From Proteus vulgaris (GTDB lineage Bacteria; Pseudomonadota; Gammaproteobacteria; Enterobacterales; Enterobacteriaceae), in assembly GCA_901472505.1 (NCBI GenBank), contig LR590468.1, positions 1,426,001-1,490,000 of the forward strand: DNA of 64,000 nucleotides, in the 5' to 3' direction. Below, in pieces: positions 1 to 10,437 of this stretch (position 1 is its first letter; the number at the start of each line of letters is the position of its first letter). Position numbers and translations under genes: made by a program. The notes beneath the pieces were generated by a model, which searched no databases, had not been told where the DNA came from, and worked only from the letters and a program-made list of their open reading frames with translations.

Positions 1-844
1 TATCGCTATTTTGTTTCATCTTCGCGATATCGGCAGGATTAGGATAAGGCATTGCCTGACATTCACCTTTTTGCAATTTAGCGTAACGCACAGAAGCATC
101 AGGTGTAATAGAGAAGACTAAACGATCAATATCTGGTTTTTTACCCCAATATTGGTCATTGGCTTTATAAAGAATACGAGAATCTTTTTGGTATTGCAGT
201 AATTGGAAAGCACCTGTTCCGATAGGATCTAAGTCGACTTTTTCAGGTGTTCCTGCTTTCATCATATTATCGGCATATTCCGCAGATAATATAGATGCAA
301 AGTCCATCGCCATATCAGCAATAAAAGGCGCTTCTGAACGTGTTAAAACGAAACGAACGGTATGATCATCAACTTTCTCGATTTTCTCGATCATATTGTT
401 CATATCCATGCCAGTAAAGTATTCATAACTGCCACCTGACACTTTATGGTAAGGATGTTTTGGATCCATTTGACGCATAAAAGTATACATTACGTCATCG
501 GCATTAAATTCACGAGTTGGCTTAAAGGTTTTACTACTGTGCCAATTTACACCTTTACGTAAATGGAAGGTATATACCTTACCATCATCACTCACATCCC
601 AACTTTCAGCGAGCCCTGGAATGATTTCCGTTGTACCCAGTTTAAATTCGACTAAGCGGTCATAAATAGGCACTGAACTTGCGTCATAAGTCGTTCCCGA
701 GGTAAATAACTGAGGGTTAAATCCTTCAGGCGAACCTTCGGAGCAATATACTAATGTTTTTGCCTGCACTCCCGCAGAAACAGCTAATGCAAGTAGCCCG
801 ATTGTGGCGGTTAAAATTCCTGTCTGTTTTTTGGAGCTTTTCAT
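1..844 (-). CDS. dppA: Periplasmic dipeptide-binding protein DppA, 5' part (3' end outside window)
   Basis: This is the substrate-binding subunit of the dipeptide ABC importer, which captures dipeptides in the periplasm. Only about the first 281 codons are present and the gene runs off the left edge. The protein starts with a Sec signal peptide (KSSKKQTG, a hydrophobic core, then AGVQA before KTLVYCSEG). The mature start has the family hallmark [12 protein letters not shown], and later segments such as [20 protein letters not shown] and [13 protein letters not shown] are typical of SBP family 5 (DppA/OppA). Two ATG codons are adjacent (847 and 844). The one at 844 lies 7 bases from a GGAG motif and is preferred. 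The long upstream region fits a separately promoted dpp operon. Identity is confident; the C-terminus cannot be seen. Confidence 0.93.
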   Translation of the reverse strand, partial: MKSSKKQTGILTATIGLLALAVSAGVQAKTLVYCSEGSPEGFNPQLFTSGTTYDASSVPIYDRLVEFKLGTTEIIPGLAESWDVSDDGKVYTFHLRKGVNWHSSKTFKPTREFNADDVMYTFMRQMDPKHPYHKVSGGSYEYFTGMDMNNMIEKIEKVDDHTVRFVLTRSEAPFIADMAMDFASILSAEYADNMMKAGTPEKVDLDPIGTGAFQLLQYQKDSRILYKANDQYWGKKPDIDRLVFSITPDASVRYAKLQKGECQAMPYPNPADIAKMKQNSD

Positions 845-847
845 CAT

Positions 848-1684
848 TACTCTCCGACATTGTTCTGTTGTGTTTTGGTTTCCTGTTTAAAAACGGAATA
901 CCTTTTTATTTTGTCATTGTTCAATTAACCAACTGTATCCCCTTACGTCAATAAGGGTCTACGCAGTAAAAAGAACCCGTTATAAACACAAATGAAACAA
1001 ATATCGAACAAACTCAGAATAAAAAAATAAGTCTCTGGCTAATATATAGTCAATAAAACTACGTATTAAGAAATCCTTAAGTGAAATGACTGTTTTAAAA
1101 AAAGCGGTAATTTGTGATTAACCGCTTAAATATTGAACGAATATTTTGAAATGAAACAAAGAATTTGGTGCTTTATTCTGTTATAGAAGAAAAATCACCG
1201 TACGATTAGAGGGGCCTGACTTTGATACAAATAAAATCATTAGAGTAAAACAACCAAAATACCGAACTTAACAAATCACTAAACTAAACAGGACCATTAA
1301 ATTCAGTGTGTTATTAATAGTTTTGATCCTTTAATAGTAGAAAATTCATATTTTTTGAGGATTATCAGAAGTTCCATTGCCCATAAAAAGAGAATTGAGC
1401 TGATGATCTAGGCTTCTCATTAAGAATAAATAAAAGTATTCCTCCAATAAGCCTAATAACTGAACGACTTTATCATCGTTGCCAAATCAAAAGCACAATT
1501 CATCAAATAATTATCTTTATTATGGAAAATATTTCCACGAATTTCTGTTTTTGAGCTTAATAAAAAACGGAGTACCCGACGCGATATAAAATAAGCCAAA
1601 GAGGATGCCAATATGGCGAAAAAAGAAAGGCGAAGATCTGATACATCGAAATGTATCAACCTAATTTCTAGGGACTAGAACGAC
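848..1684. other. Intergenic region upstream of dppA, no convincing gene
   Basis: About 840 AT-rich bases separate dppA from the tRNA-Pro gene. The part next to 847 should carry the dppA promoter and leader. A reading frame on the minus strand at 1453-1659 would encode about 68 residues with one hydrophobic segment. It would have to start at TTG, has no clear ribosome binding site, and resembles nothing I recognise, so I do not call it. A short perfect inverted repeat (GATACAT, CGAA loop, ATGTATC) lies at 1640-1657. Nothing else stands out. Confidence 0.5.
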
Positions 1685-1712
1685 AAAACCCCGCTTTAAA
1701 AGCGGGGTTTCT
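1685..1712 (-). terminator. Intrinsic terminator of tRNA-Pro
   Basis: An 11-bp GC-rich stem (AAACCCCGCTT pairing with AAGCGGGGTTT) with a tiny loop, followed on the minus strand by TTTTG. It begins six bases after the CCA end of the tRNA, so it ends that short transcript. Confidence 0.85.
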
Positions 1713-1717
1713 TAATA

Positions 1718-1794
1718 TGGTCGGCGAGAGAGGATTCGAACCTCCGACCCACTGGTCCCAAACCAGTTGCGCTACCAGGCTGCGCTACTCGCCG
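1718..1794 (-). tRNA. tRNA-Pro (anticodon UGG)
   Basis: This 77-base tRNA reads CGGCGAGTAGCG... to ...CTCGCCGACCA on the minus strand. The acceptor stem CGGCGAG pairs with CTCGCCG, the A discriminator and CCA are encoded, the anticodon arm is ACTGG-TTTGGGA-CCAGT with anticodon UGG, and the T arm contains GGTTCGAATCC. It reads CCA and, by wobble, other proline codons. It is nearly identical to E. coli proM but stands alone and upstream of dppA, the place where E. coli has proK with anticodon CGG (from memory). The symbol is therefore left open. Confidence 0.96.
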
Positions 1795-2092
1795 AAAACG
1801 AGGTGCATCTTACTGCCAGAAACCCACTGCGTCAATACTTTTTTAGTATCTCCTGACTGTTCGTATGGTTTTCAACCAAAACGATTGATTTTTAACTTTT
1901 TATCATAAAAACGATGTGTATTTTAAAGTTATTGTAACAAGCCTATTTCCCTTTCTTCGCTTTACTATGGTTTTCTTTACTCTATAGAGACAAAATGAAA
2001 AAAAATAACAAATTTATTCTCAATTATTATCGTCTAATTAATGTACTTTTTATATAATTGCCTTACGTCAAATAAGGTAGGTAGTTTAGAGA

Positions 2093-2398
2093 ATGAAACA
2101 ATGTTGGTGGGGTGTTGTATTACTTTTATTGTCGACTGCACTTCCAGCTCAAGCATCCACGACTCATGCTTGTCGAGTGTACTTTAAAGAGGCTGATAAA
2201 TTTATTCAGTACATCTCTCAAAGAGAAGATCTGAAGCACAATATGCCGGAGATTAAAGGAAATTTTGAGCAAAGCAAAAAACGGATAATGGCAGCATCTC
2301 TGACAGAACAAAAAGCAATATGTGAAAAGGAAATGCAAGAGCTCAATAGCTTAAATAAAATGTTTGGTCCTAAAGAAGAAACCGTACTAAATAAATAA
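2093..2398 (+). CDS. Small secreted protein, DUF5339-like
   Basis: This 101-residue protein begins with a Sec signal peptide (KQCWWG, a leucine-rich core, then ALPAQA with probable cleavage before STTHAC). The mature part of about 78 residues is charged, mostly helical and has two cysteines (in THACRV and AICEKE), which could form a disulfide in the periplasm. It resembles the small periplasmic DUF5339 proteins of Morganellaceae and Pasteurellaceae, but that assignment is from memory. A TATAAT at 2053-2058 could be its -10 box. It converges with the lipoprotein gene downstream across a shared hairpin. Function unknown. Confidence 0.7.
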   Translation: MKQCWWGVVLLLLSTALPAQASTTHACRVYFKEADKFIQYISQREDLKHNMPEIKGNFEQSKKRIMAASLTEQKAICEKEMQELNSLNKMFGPKEETVLNK

Positions 2399-2410
2399 TA
2401 AAGTAAACAA

Positions 2411-2455
2411 ATAATGACTAAATATAATTACTTATTTAGTATTTAGTCATTAATT
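2411..2455. terminator. Bidirectional hairpin between converging genes
   Basis: AATGACTAAAT at 2413-2423 pairs with ATTTAGTCATT at 2441-2451, midway between the 3' ends of the secreted-protein gene (+) and the YidQ-like gene (-). The tails are AT-rich rather than pure U runs, so it is a moderate terminator candidate in both directions. Confidence 0.5.
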
Positions 2456-2460
2456 TGATA

Positions 2461-2796
2461 TTAATTCTTGTTTTCATGATTATTATTTGCAGTGGTGCTT
2501 TCCAATCTTTTTATTCGTTCTTTAGGCGAATTATCACTTTTATCATCATCTTGAGTATAATAATCATAAGGTAATAATAAAGTATCTAATACTGCACTAA
2601 AAGGGAGATCAAGAATAACCAATGGTTTCATTGCCCATCCTGTTTCGTTGTCTTTTAACATTGTCATATTATTTTTTGTTCCCGAATAAAGTTCTTTATT
2701 CGGGCCTGCATGAGTCATTACACTTGAACACCCTGTCAGTAATGTCACCAATAATACGAGTAATGTTAAATTTTTACTTGTCGTTCTGAATGTCAT
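2461..2796 (-). CDS. yidQ: YceK/YidQ-family lipoprotein (DUF1375)
   Basis: This 111-residue predicted lipoprotein has a type II signal peptide with lipobox LLTGC, placing the lipidated cysteine at residue 23. The core has the family signature: a tryptophan-containing strand (ETGWAMKPLVILDLPFSA) followed by VLDTLLLPYDYY, matching the YceK/YidQ pattern of ILDLPFS...DTLLLP. The C-terminus is a longer than usual charged, asparagine-rich tail. It sits next to yidE in divergent orientation, as yidQ does in E. coli once ibpAB are ignored, which supports yidQ over yceK. Function is unknown; envelope location is inferred. Confidence 0.8.
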   Translation of the reverse strand: MTFRTTSKNLTLLVLLVTLLTGCSSVMTHAGPNKELYSGTKNNMTMLKDNETGWAMKPLVILDLPFSAVLDTLLLPYDYYTQDDDKSDNSPKERIKRLESTTANNNHENKN

Positions 2797-3180
2797 AGGG
2801 CACCTATAAAACGAGATCTGTAGTCAACGCTTTTTATCATATAGTTAAACCTGTTTTCTCTTATAGAACAAGAGAAAGATAATATAAAACAGCTTAATTT
2901 TCTAATCACTAAATAAGTTTAGTAAAAAGACTCATTTTTTCTAATTAGAATAAACATAATAATATTATTAATTATTATGTTTCTCTGATATTAAAATTCA
3001 ACCCTCATTATTTAAATAAATACTTTAACTCTATATTTGTCTTTTTTATTTTTTTGATCTCTATATATGTTAAATCTGTGCGATAAGACACAGCGGCTTT
3101 CATTGTTCTTTGCCAAAATAGGTTTATCGTTTTAGCTCAAATTTTCTCATTTCTATTTTTTTAGGTACAGGATCTTTTTT
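2797..3180. other. Divergent promoter region between yidQ and yidE
   Basis: A stretch of 384 bases, very AT-rich, with no reading frame of note. It must hold both divergent promoters. In E. coli this place between yidQ and yidE is occupied by the small heat shock genes ibpA and ibpB. No remnant of an Hsp20 coding sequence was seen here. Confidence 0.6.
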
Positions 3181-4839
3181 ATGAGTGATATTGCACTAAC
3201 AATGGTGATGTTGTCATTAGCAGGCGCTCTAGGTCTTTGGATTGGCAATATCAAAATCTATCGAGTCAGTTTAGGGATAGGCGGTGTTCTTTTTGGTGGG
3301 ATTATTATTGGTCATTTTGCTCAGCACTATAATTTTTCGCTTAACGCACAAACACTTCATTTTATTCAAGAATTTGGGCTTATTCTTTTTGTTTACACGA
3401 TTGGTATCCAAGTCGGTCCTGGCTTTTTCTCTTCACTACGCGTTTCAGGCTTAAAACTAAACGCATTTGCGATTTTAATTATTCTTCTCGGCTCAATAAT
3501 AACAGCCTCTATTTATCGTTTGTTTGATGTTCCTTTGCCTATTATTTTGGGTATTTTTTCTGGTGCGGTCACTAATACCCCCTCTTTGGGCGCAGGGCAA
3601 CAAATACTGACAGATTTGCAAGTTGACCCGACCTCTGTAGGACAAATGGGAATGGGTTATGCAATGGCTTACCCTATGGGGATTTGTGGCATTTTACTCG
3701 TTATGTGGCTTCTTCGTGTCTTCTTTAAAATCAATATTGATGAAGAAGCAAAAGCCTTTAGTAATCAACAAAATAGTACTAAAGATACACTACATACCAT
3801 TAATATTGCTATTAAAAATCCCAATTTAGATGGCCTATTAATGCAAGACATTCCTTTACTCAATGAAGATGCCCTCGTCTGCTCACGTTTAAAACGAGGA
3901 GACAACATTATGGTACCTATGCCATCAACAATTATTCAATTAGGGGACTTACTGCATATTGTTGGTTCAAAAGAAGATCTCAATAAAGTACGTCTTATAT
4001 TAGGGGAAGAGGTCGATGCGTCACTTTCAACGTCAACAAATTTACTGCAATCTGTGCGGATCGTTGTCACTAACGATTCAGTATTAAGCAAGCGTTTAAA
4101 AGATCTTGATCTTAAAAGAAAATACGATGTCGTAGTCACTCGATTAAATCGTGCAGGTATCGAACTTATACCAAGTCATAACAGTATGTTGCAGTTCGGG
4201 GATATTCTTAATGTTGTTGGTCGCCCCGAATCTATTGAAGCGATTACTGTCTTGTTAGGTAATGCTCGCCAAAAATTAGAACAAGTTCAAATGCTACCCG
4301 TTTTTATTGGTATTGGATTAGGGGTTTTACTTGGCTCTATTCCTATTTTTATTCCCGGTATTCCTGTGGCACTTAAATTGGGATTAGCTGGTGGTCCGCT
4401 TGTTGTTGCCTTAATTTTAGGGCGTATTGGGACATTTGGTAAGCTCTATTGGTTTATGCCCCCAAGCGCAAACTTAGCATTGAGAGAATTGGGCATTGTC
4501 ATGTTTCTTGCTGTGGTAGGACTAAACTCTGGCGGTGAATTTGTCGAAACCTTAATTTATGGTCAAGGACTGAGTTGGATTGGCTATGGTATTCTTATTA
4601 CGCTATTACCGTTATTGATTGTAGGTGTCATCGCCAGAGTCTTCTTTAAACTTAATTATTTAAGTCTTTGTGGTATGTTAGCAGGCTCAATGACTGATCC
4701 TCCTGCATTGGCCTTTGCAAACTCAATTCACAGCTCAAGTGGGGCTGCGGCTCTTTCTTATGCCACCGTTTATCCTTTAGCGATGTTTTTACGCATAATA
4801 ACACCACAATTAATGGCACTTATAATCTGGACTTTGTAG
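3181..4839 (+). CDS. yidE: Putative AspT/YidE-type transporter
   Basis: This 552-residue inner-membrane protein is of the YidE/YbjL/AspT antiporter family. It has about five N-terminal membrane helices (about residues 5-180), a cytoplasmic middle with two RCK_C (TrkA-C) domains (about 200-290 and 295-375, each with the pattern GD.L..VG), and a second membrane block from about 380 to the end. Duplicated family motifs are visible in each half, for example [18 protein letters not shown] and [15 protein letters not shown]. Length equals the family norm (E. coli 553). The substrate is not known. It starts with ATG just after a GGATC-rich leader and ends before a terminator shared with avtA. Confidence 0.92.
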   Translation: MSDIALTMVMLSLAGALGLWIGNIKIYRVSLGIGGVLFGGIIIGHFAQHYNFSLNAQTLHFIQEFGLILFVYTIGIQVGPGFFSSLRVSGLKLNAFAILIILLGSIITASIYRLFDVPLPIILGIFSGAVTNTPSLGAGQQILTDLQVDPTSVGQMGMGYAMAYPMGICGILLVMWLLRVFFKINIDEEAKAFSNQQNSTKDTLHTINIAIKNPNLDGLLMQDIPLLNEDALVCSRLKRGDNIMVPMPSTIIQLGDLLHIVGSKEDLNKVRLILGEEVDASLSTSTNLLQSVRIVVTNDSVLSKRLKDLDLKRKYDVVVTRLNRAGIELIPSHNSMLQFGDILNVVGRPESIEAITVLLGNARQKLEQVQMLPVFIGIGLGVLLGSIPIFIPGIPVALKLGLAGGPLVVALILGRIGTFGKLYWFMPPSANLALRELGIVMFLAVVGLNSGGEFVETLIYGQGLSWIGYGILITLLPLLIVGVIARVFFKLNYLSLCGMLAGSMTDPPALAFANSIHSSSGAAALSYATVYPLAMFLRIITPQLMALIIWTL

Positions 4840-5073
4840 CAAAAATAATAAATATATTAATCAGTTGAACTAAATATGTTACTAAAATCCACATTTTGCT
4901 TAGCAGAGGGATAATTAAGGCTATGAATGGCTCTTATTTAAGCCATAGATTTTATAAATGTCTGTTTTAATAGTTCTCGTGCTAAGAAATTTAGATTGAG
5001 ACGGATTGCTAACGTTTTAGTAATCAATTTCTTTCCGTCAAACTTATGCTCAAAAGTCCTCGTTATTGTCTTT

Positions 5074-5105
5074 GCCCCTTCTTCTCGCTGAAGGGGCATT
5101 TTTAT
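5074..5105. terminator. Terminator shared by yidE and avtA
   Basis: GCCCCTT at 5074-5080 pairs with AAGGGGC at 5091-5097, followed by ATTTTTATT on the plus strand. It lies directly after the avtA stop on the other strand, so it serves yidE best and may also act on avtA. Confidence 0.8.
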
Positions 5106-6364
5106 TAGATATTCACTGGCTGATAGATGTTCTCGATTTCTTCAGCCAGAATTTTTATTCCTTTCTCTATCAATTCAGGCTCAGGCACGTAATTCATACG
5201 CATACATTGATGAGCATGCTCCCATGAATCCTCTAACCCCGGGAAAAAGTAATGCCCAGGCACCATTAACACACCACGTTTTTTCAAACGACGATAAAGC
5301 TCTTCACAAGAAACAGGCAAATCTTTAAACCAAAGCCACAAAAAGATAGCACCTTCAGGTTTATGAATGAGACAACGATCCTCAGGTAGATAACGACGGA
5401 TAATATCAATCGTTTCCAGTACACGCTGATGATAGAAAGGCCCAATTACCTCTTGAGATAATCGCATTAAATCATCACGTTTTAGCATTTCTAATGCCAT
5501 TGCAGGACCAATGCCACCAGGTGCAAGACTAATAATGCCATTCACATTTGTGATAGCCGAAATTAGCTCTTCATTAGCAATGATAATGCCACAACGTGTG
5601 CCAGGTAAGCCTAACTTAGACAAGCTCATACAAAGAATAGTGTTGTCATTCCAACGAGGTGTGGCTTGGGTAAAAATAATACCCGGAAAAGGAACGCCAT
5701 AAGCATTATCTATAATCAGAGGAATATTATGTCGCTTGGATAAAGCCTCTAGCTTCTCCACTTCGTCATCAGTAATAACATTCCCCGTTGGATTTGTTGG
5801 CCTTGAAACACAAATAGCCGCAATATCATCTCTGATCTCAAGATGAGCGAAATCAACATGGTATTTGAATTGGCCATTAGGTAACATTTCTATAGTTGGC
5901 TTATTTGCAACAAACAGATCTTCTTCTAATCCTGAATCTGCGTAACCAATATATTCAGGGGCAATTGGAAAAAGAATTTTACGTTTTTTCCCCTCTTTGG
6001 TTGTGCCACCTAATAAATTGAACAAATAGAAAAAAGCACTTTGACTACCATTGGTTAATGCAATATTTTTTGCTGATATATTCCAACCCAGTTTCTCTTT
6101 TAAACATGCCGCCAACGCTTGTAACGTCGCATCTTTGCCTTGCGGGCCATCATAGTTACAAACGGCATCACTTAACGTGCCATTTTCTGTCATCTCTTTA
6201 AGTAACTGGCGAAAATAGTTATCCATTTCAGGAATATGAGCTGGATTTCCTCCCCCTAACATCACAGCACCGGGTGTACGGATCCCTTCATTTAAATCTT
6301 GCATCAAGCGAGCAATGCCTGAATGCTGAGCAAACTTTTGCCCAAATTGTGATAGTTGAGTCAT
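5105..6364 (-). CDS. avtA: Valine--pyruvate transaminase
   Basis: This 419-residue cytosolic aminotransferase of PLP fold type I interconverts valine/alanine and 2-oxoisovalerate/pyruvate (aminotransferase C). The PLP lysine lies in SLSKLGLPGTRCG, and the cofactor-binding segments SRPTNPTGN and DNAYGVPFPG precede it. The start FGQKFAQHSGIARLMQDLNEG and the overall length match E. coli AvtA (417). It stands alone, converging with yidE. The ATG start at 6364 is the first in frame after an upstream stop region. Confidence 0.95.
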   Translation of the reverse strand: MTQLSQFGQKFAQHSGIARLMQDLNEGIRTPGAVMLGGGNPAHIPEMDNYFRQLLKEMTENGTLSDAVCNYDGPQGKDATLQALAACLKEKLGWNISAKNIALTNGSQSAFFYLFNLLGGTTKEGKKRKILFPIAPEYIGYADSGLEEDLFVANKPTIEMLPNGQFKYHVDFAHLEIRDDIAAICVSRPTNPTGNVITDDEVEKLEALSKRHNIPLIIDNAYGVPFPGIIFTQATPRWNDNTILCMSLSKLGLPGTRCGIIIANEELISAITNVNGIISLAPGGIGPAMALEMLKRDDLMRLSQEVIGPFYHQRVLETIDIIRRYLPEDRCLIHKPEGAIFLWLWFKDLPVSCEELYRRLKKRGVLMVPGHYFFPGLEDSWEHAHQCMRMNYVPEPELIEKGIKILAEEIENIYQPVNI

Positions 6365-6534
6365 CTTTGCAGGTATCTTCTATGTTGCTTTCTCGTTAAG
6401 AAATACCATACCGCGAGCTTTAATCTGCATCAATAGTTATAATAGAAATGATAAAATAGGAATATTAATACAGATTTAAATATTGAAATATAAAACCAAT
6501 AACTTCTTAAGTTAAAGATAACTCAACCCACATT

Positions 6535-7119
6535 TTACTTTTTATTGGTGTTTTCACTCTCTTCTTGACGACAAAAACAAGAGAGAATATGGTCATTTAC
6601 CATACCTACGGCTTGCATAAAAGCGTAACAAGTGGTTGTACCAACAAATTTAAAACCTTTTTTCTTTAACGTTTTTGCCATCTTATCTGAGATTTCAGTG
6701 GATGCAGGTACTTGAGATATATCATCCCACTGATTAACAATTGGTTTATTATCAACAAATTGCCAAATAAACTGACTAAAATCTTCACCTTGTTCTTCCA
6801 TTGTCATAAAAATACGCGCGTTATTAATAATGGCGTTAATTTTTCCTCGATGGCGAATAATCGCGGGGTCTTGTAATAGCGCGTCAACATCGTTCTCAGT
6901 CATTTTGGCAATTTTTTCAGGTGAAAAGCCCAAAAAACAGTGGCGATAACCTGCTCTTTTTTTGAGTACAGTATACCAAGACAACCCAGCTTGTTGACCT
7001 TCAAGGCAAATCATTTCAAAAAGCTTGTATTTATCTCGTTCAGGTTTCCCCCACTCATCGTCATGATATGCTAAATAATCAGGATCATGGGTTACCCAGT
7101 CGCAACGCTGTTTGCTCAT
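6535..7119 (-). CDS. tag: DNA-3-methyladenine glycosylase I
   Basis: This 194-residue DNA repair enzyme excises 3-methyladenine by base excision. The start MSKQRCDWV is preferred to an ATG seven codons upstream because AAGGA sits eight bases before it and the length then matches the family. The zinc ligands of Tag are visible: Cys6, a His in the YLAYHDDEWG segment, and the His/Cys pair in NDHILSCFC near the C-terminus. The substrate pocket region GLSWYTVLKKR and the HhH-like segment are typical. It is encoded on the strand opposite to glyQS, as in many enterobacteria. Confidence 0.95.
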   Translation of the reverse strand: MSKQRCDWVTHDPDYLAYHDDEWGKPERDKYKLFEMICLEGQQAGLSWYTVLKKRAGYRHCFLGFSPEKIAKMTENDVDALLQDPAIIRHRGKINAIINNARIFMTMEEQGEDFSQFIWQFVDNKPIVNQWDDISQVPASTEISDKMAKTLKKKGFKFVGTTTCYAFMQAVGMVNDHILSCFCRQEESENTNKK

Positions 7120-7356
7120 TCTCTCATTCCTTGTTATCAATAACTTTCAATAGCACCACTTATATACTGTATAAATATACATGTAAATAGATGAAAAAAA
7201 ATTCAATCTATTTCTTTGAGCATAGTCATAAAGTCAATTAGAGGATTATTTTTTTGATCGAGGGAAAATTGCCCGCATTCCTTGCTGTATATCTTTCGTC
7301 TAGAAGGTATACTGAAACCTTTCTTTTTATTCTATGTATCGCCATGCGGATATAAC

Positions 7357-8262
7357 ATGCAAAAGTTTGATACCAAAACCTTTCAAGGTCTTATCCTGAC
7401 ACTACAGGATTACTGGGCTCGCCAGGGCTGTACCATTGTCCAACCATTAGATATGGAAGTGGGTGCAGGTACATCACACCCAATGACTTGTTTACGAGCA
7501 TTAGGGCCAGAACCTATTGCGGCGGCTTATGTACAACCTTCACGTCGCCCAACTGACGGACGCTACGGTGAAAACCCTAACCGTTTACAGCACTATTACC
7601 AATTCCAAGTTATCATTAAGCCATCACCTGATAACATTCAAGAACTGTATCTTGGCTCATTAAGAGAGTTAGGTTTAGACCCAACAATCCATGATATTCG
7701 TTTTGTGGAAGATAACTGGGAAAACCCAACATTAGGTGCTTGGGGCTTAGGCTGGGAAGTTTGGCTCAACGGCATGGAAGTGACGCAATTTACCTACTTC
7801 CAACAAGTGGGTGGATTAGAGTGTAAACCGGTTACGGGCGAAATTACTTACGGCTTAGAGCGTCTTGCCATGTATATTCAAGGCGTAGACAGCGTCTATG
7901 ATTTAGTTTGGTGTGATGGCCCATTGGGTAAAACCACTTACGGCGATATCTATCATCAAAATGAAGTTGAGCAATCAACCTATAACTTTGAATATGCTGA
8001 TGTCGACTTCTTATTCTCTTGCTTTGAACAATATGAAAAAGAAGCTCGCGAGTTGTTAGAGTTAGAAAAACCTCTGCCTTTACCTGCCTATGAACGTATC
8101 TTAAAAGCAGGACACACCTTTAATCTATTGGATGCACGTAAAGCGATTTCAGTGACAGAACGTCAACGTTATATTTTACGTATCCGTACTTTAACCAAAG
8201 CAGTTGCTGAAGCATATTATGCTTCTCGCGAAGCGCTTGGTTTCCCTATGTGTAAAAAGTAA
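7357..8262 (+). CDS. glyQ: Glycyl-tRNA synthetase alpha subunit
   Basis: This 301-residue catalytic subunit of the alpha2beta2 bacterial glycyl-tRNA synthetase forms glycyl-adenylate and charges tRNA-Gly. It begins at [13 protein letters not shown], preceded by a GCGGA box. Family hallmarks are [47 protein letters not shown] (substrate and ATP site) and the C-terminal [10 protein letters not shown]. coli GlyQ has 303 residues. glyS follows nine bases downstream in the same operon. Confidence 0.97.
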   Translation: MQKFDTKTFQGLILTLQDYWARQGCTIVQPLDMEVGAGTSHPMTCLRALGPEPIAAAYVQPSRRPTDGRYGENPNRLQHYYQFQVIIKPSPDNIQELYLGSLRELGLDPTIHDIRFVEDNWENPTLGAWGLGWEVWLNGMEVTQFTYFQQVGGLECKPVTGEITYGLERLAMYIQGVDSVYDLVWCDGPLGKTTYGDIYHQNEVEQSTYNFEYADVDFLFSCFEQYEKEARELLELEKPLPLPAYERILKAGHTFNLLDARKAISVTERQRYILRIRTLTKAVAEAYYASREALGFPMCKK

Positions 8263-8271
8263 GAGGCTATC

Positions 8272-10344
8272 ATGACAACTGAGACTTTCCTCGTGGAAAT
8301 CGGCACGGAAGAATTACCGCCGAAAGCGCTTCGTTCTTTAGCTGAATCTTTTGCTGCTAATTTTACTGCAGAGCTGGACAATGCCAATATCACTCATGGT
8401 GATGTATCTTGGTTTGCAGCACCTCGCCGTTTAGCCATTAAAGTCGCTAATATGGCGAAATCACAAGCAGATAGAACCATTGAAAAACGTGGTCCTGCAA
8501 TTGCTCAAGCCTTTGACGCTGAAGGTAAACCAACCAAAGCAGCTGAAGGTTGGGCAAGAGGTAATGGCATTACTGTTGACCAAGCAGAACGCTTGTCAAC
8601 AGATAAAGGCGAATGGTTATTTTATCGTGCAGAAGTAAAAGGTGAAGCAGTTAACCAATTGCTGATTGGCATGGTAAGCACTGCATTATCAAAATTACCA
8701 ATTCCAAAATTAATGCGCTGGGGTGATAAAGATACTCACTTTGTACGTCCTGTTCATACTGTCACCTTATTATTAGGTGATACTGTTATTGATGGTGAAA
8801 TTTTAGGTATCCAAAGCGATCGCGTTATTCGTGGTCACCGCTTTATGGGGGAAGCCGAATTTACGATTGATAATGCAGATCAGTATCCTGAAATTCTTTA
8901 TGAGCGCGGAAAAGTTATCGCTGATTACGAAACTCGTAAATCCATTATTCTTCATGATGCTCGTCTTGCCGCTGAAAAACTGGGCGGTATCGCAGATTTA
9001 AGCGATAGCTTAGTGGAAGAAGTCACTTCATTGGTTGAATGGCCAGTTGTGTTAACAGCAAAATTTGAGGAAAAATTCCTTGCCGTTCCTGCTGAGGCAC
9101 TGGTTTACACCATGAAAGGTGACCAAAAATACTTCCCTGTTTATGATAAACAAGGTGGATTATTACCTAACTTTATTTTCGTCACTAACATTGAATCATC
9201 TGATCCACAGCAGATCATTAGTGGTAACGAAAAAGTCGTACGTCCTCGCTTAGCTGATGCAGAGTTCTTCTTTAAAACTGACCGAAAACAACGTTTAGAA
9301 GATAACTTACCACGTCTTGAAACCGTATTATTCCAAAAAGACTTAGGTACACTGCGTGATAAAACCGACCGTATTCAAGCATTAGCTGGCTTTATTGCAG
9401 ATAAAATGGGTGCTGATGTTAATAAAGCAACCCGTGCGGGTTTACTGTCAAAATGTGACTTAATGACCAATATGGTGTTCGAGTTCACGGATACCCAAGG
9501 TGTTATGGGTATGCATTATGCACGTCATGATGGTGAAGCCGAAGACGTTGCTGTTGCACTGAAAGAACAATATCAGCCTCGTTTTGCCGGTGATGAACTC
9601 CCTTCTAATCCTGTTGCTAGCGCCCTCGCTATCGCAGAGAAGATGGACACCCTTGCAGGTATTTTCGGCATCGGTCAACATCCAAAAGGGGATAAAGATC
9701 CGTTTGCTTTACGTCGTGCATCACTGGGTGTCTTACGCATTATCGTTGAGCAAGATTTACCATTGGATATTGAAGAGCTGACGCAAGAAGCGGTTCGCCT
9801 TTACGGTGATAAACTGACGAACAAAAATGTCGTCAGTGATGTGGTTGAATTTATGTTAGGCCGTTTCCGTTCTTGGTATCAAGAATTGGGTTACAGCATT
9901 GATACTATTCAAGCTGTATTAGCTCGTCGCCCAACACAACCAGCTGACTTCAATGCTCGCGTTAAAGCGGTAACTTATTTCCGTACATTAGAAGAAGCCT
10001 CCGCATTAGCAGAAGCAAATAAGCGGGTTTCTAATATCTTAGCGAAATCTGCTAACGTAAAACTGAATGACACTGTTTTAGCTTCCGTCTTAAAAGCACC
10101 AGAAGAAGTTCAATTAGCGGCTAATCTTTCTGTATTACAAGATAAACTGGCACCATTATTTGCCGAGCGCAAATACCAAGAAGCATTAGTTGAACTGGCT
10201 TCATTACGTGATGTGGTCAATAACTTTTTTGATAAAGTTATGGTAATGGATGAAGACGAAGCGGTTCGTATCAACCGTTTAACCATGTTAAGCCAATTAC
10301 GTGAACTGTTCTTAAAAGTCGCAGATATTTCTGTTTTACAATAA
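8272..10344 (+). CDS. glyS: Glycyl-tRNA synthetase beta subunit
   Basis: This 690-residue subunit binds tRNA-Gly and is needed for glycyl-tRNA synthetase activity. It opens with [16 protein letters not shown], typical of GlyS, contains HRFMGEAEF and the segment [31 protein letters not shown] (shown here only in part of a longer conserved block), an HD-like domain in the middle and a DALR-like anticodon-binding C-terminus. Length matches E. coli (689). Nine bases separate it from glyQ, so the two are co-transcribed, and a strong terminator follows. Confidence 0.97.
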   Translation: MTTETFLVEIGTEELPPKALRSLAESFAANFTAELDNANITHGDVSWFAAPRRLAIKVANMAKSQADRTIEKRGPAIAQAFDAEGKPTKAAEGWARGNGITVDQAERLSTDKGEWLFYRAEVKGEAVNQLLIGMVSTALSKLPIPKLMRWGDKDTHFVRPVHTVTLLLGDTVIDGEILGIQSDRVIRGHRFMGEAEFTIDNADQYPEILYERGKVIADYETRKSIILHDARLAAEKLGGIADLSDSLVEEVTSLVEWPVVLTAKFEEKFLAVPAEALVYTMKGDQKYFPVYDKQGGLLPNFIFVTNIESSDPQQIISGNEKVVRPRLADAEFFFKTDRKQRLEDNLPRLETVLFQKDLGTLRDKTDRIQALAGFIADKMGADVNKATRAGLLSKCDLMTNMVFEFTDTQGVMGMHYARHDGEAEDVAVALKEQYQPRFAGDELPSNPVASALAIAEKMDTLAGIFGIGQHPKGDKDPFALRRASLGVLRIIVEQDLPLDIEELTQEAVRLYGDKLTNKNVVSDVVEFMLGRFRSWYQELGYSIDTIQAVLARRPTQPADFNARVKAVTYFRTLEEASALAEANKRVSNILAKSANVKLNDTVLASVLKAPEEVQLAANLSVLQDKLAPLFAERKYQEALVELASLRDVVNNFFDKVMVMDEDEAVRINRLTMLSQLRELFLKVADISVLQ

Positions 10345-10365
10345 GTTGTAAACCTCAAAAAACAC

Positions 10366-10399
10366 AAACCGGCATTGCTTTCACAATGCCGGTTTTTTA
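10366..10399 (+). terminator. Terminator of glyQS
   Basis: AAACCGGCATTG pairs with CAATGCCGGTTT around a short CTTTCA loop, then TTTTATT. A strong intrinsic terminator just after the glyS stop. Confidence 0.92.
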
Positions 10400-10437
10400 T
10401 TAAATGAGAAGATATCTTCTCAATATATTATGACACT

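Noticed and set aside
1453-1659. A 68-residue hydrophobic frame on the minus strand
   Set aside because: It needs a TTG start, has no ribosome binding site and no recognisable family.
1717-1908. A frame on the plus strand reading [15 protein letters not shown]
   Set aside because: It is the complement of the tRNA-Pro gene; this false protein appears wherever such tRNAs are translated antisense.
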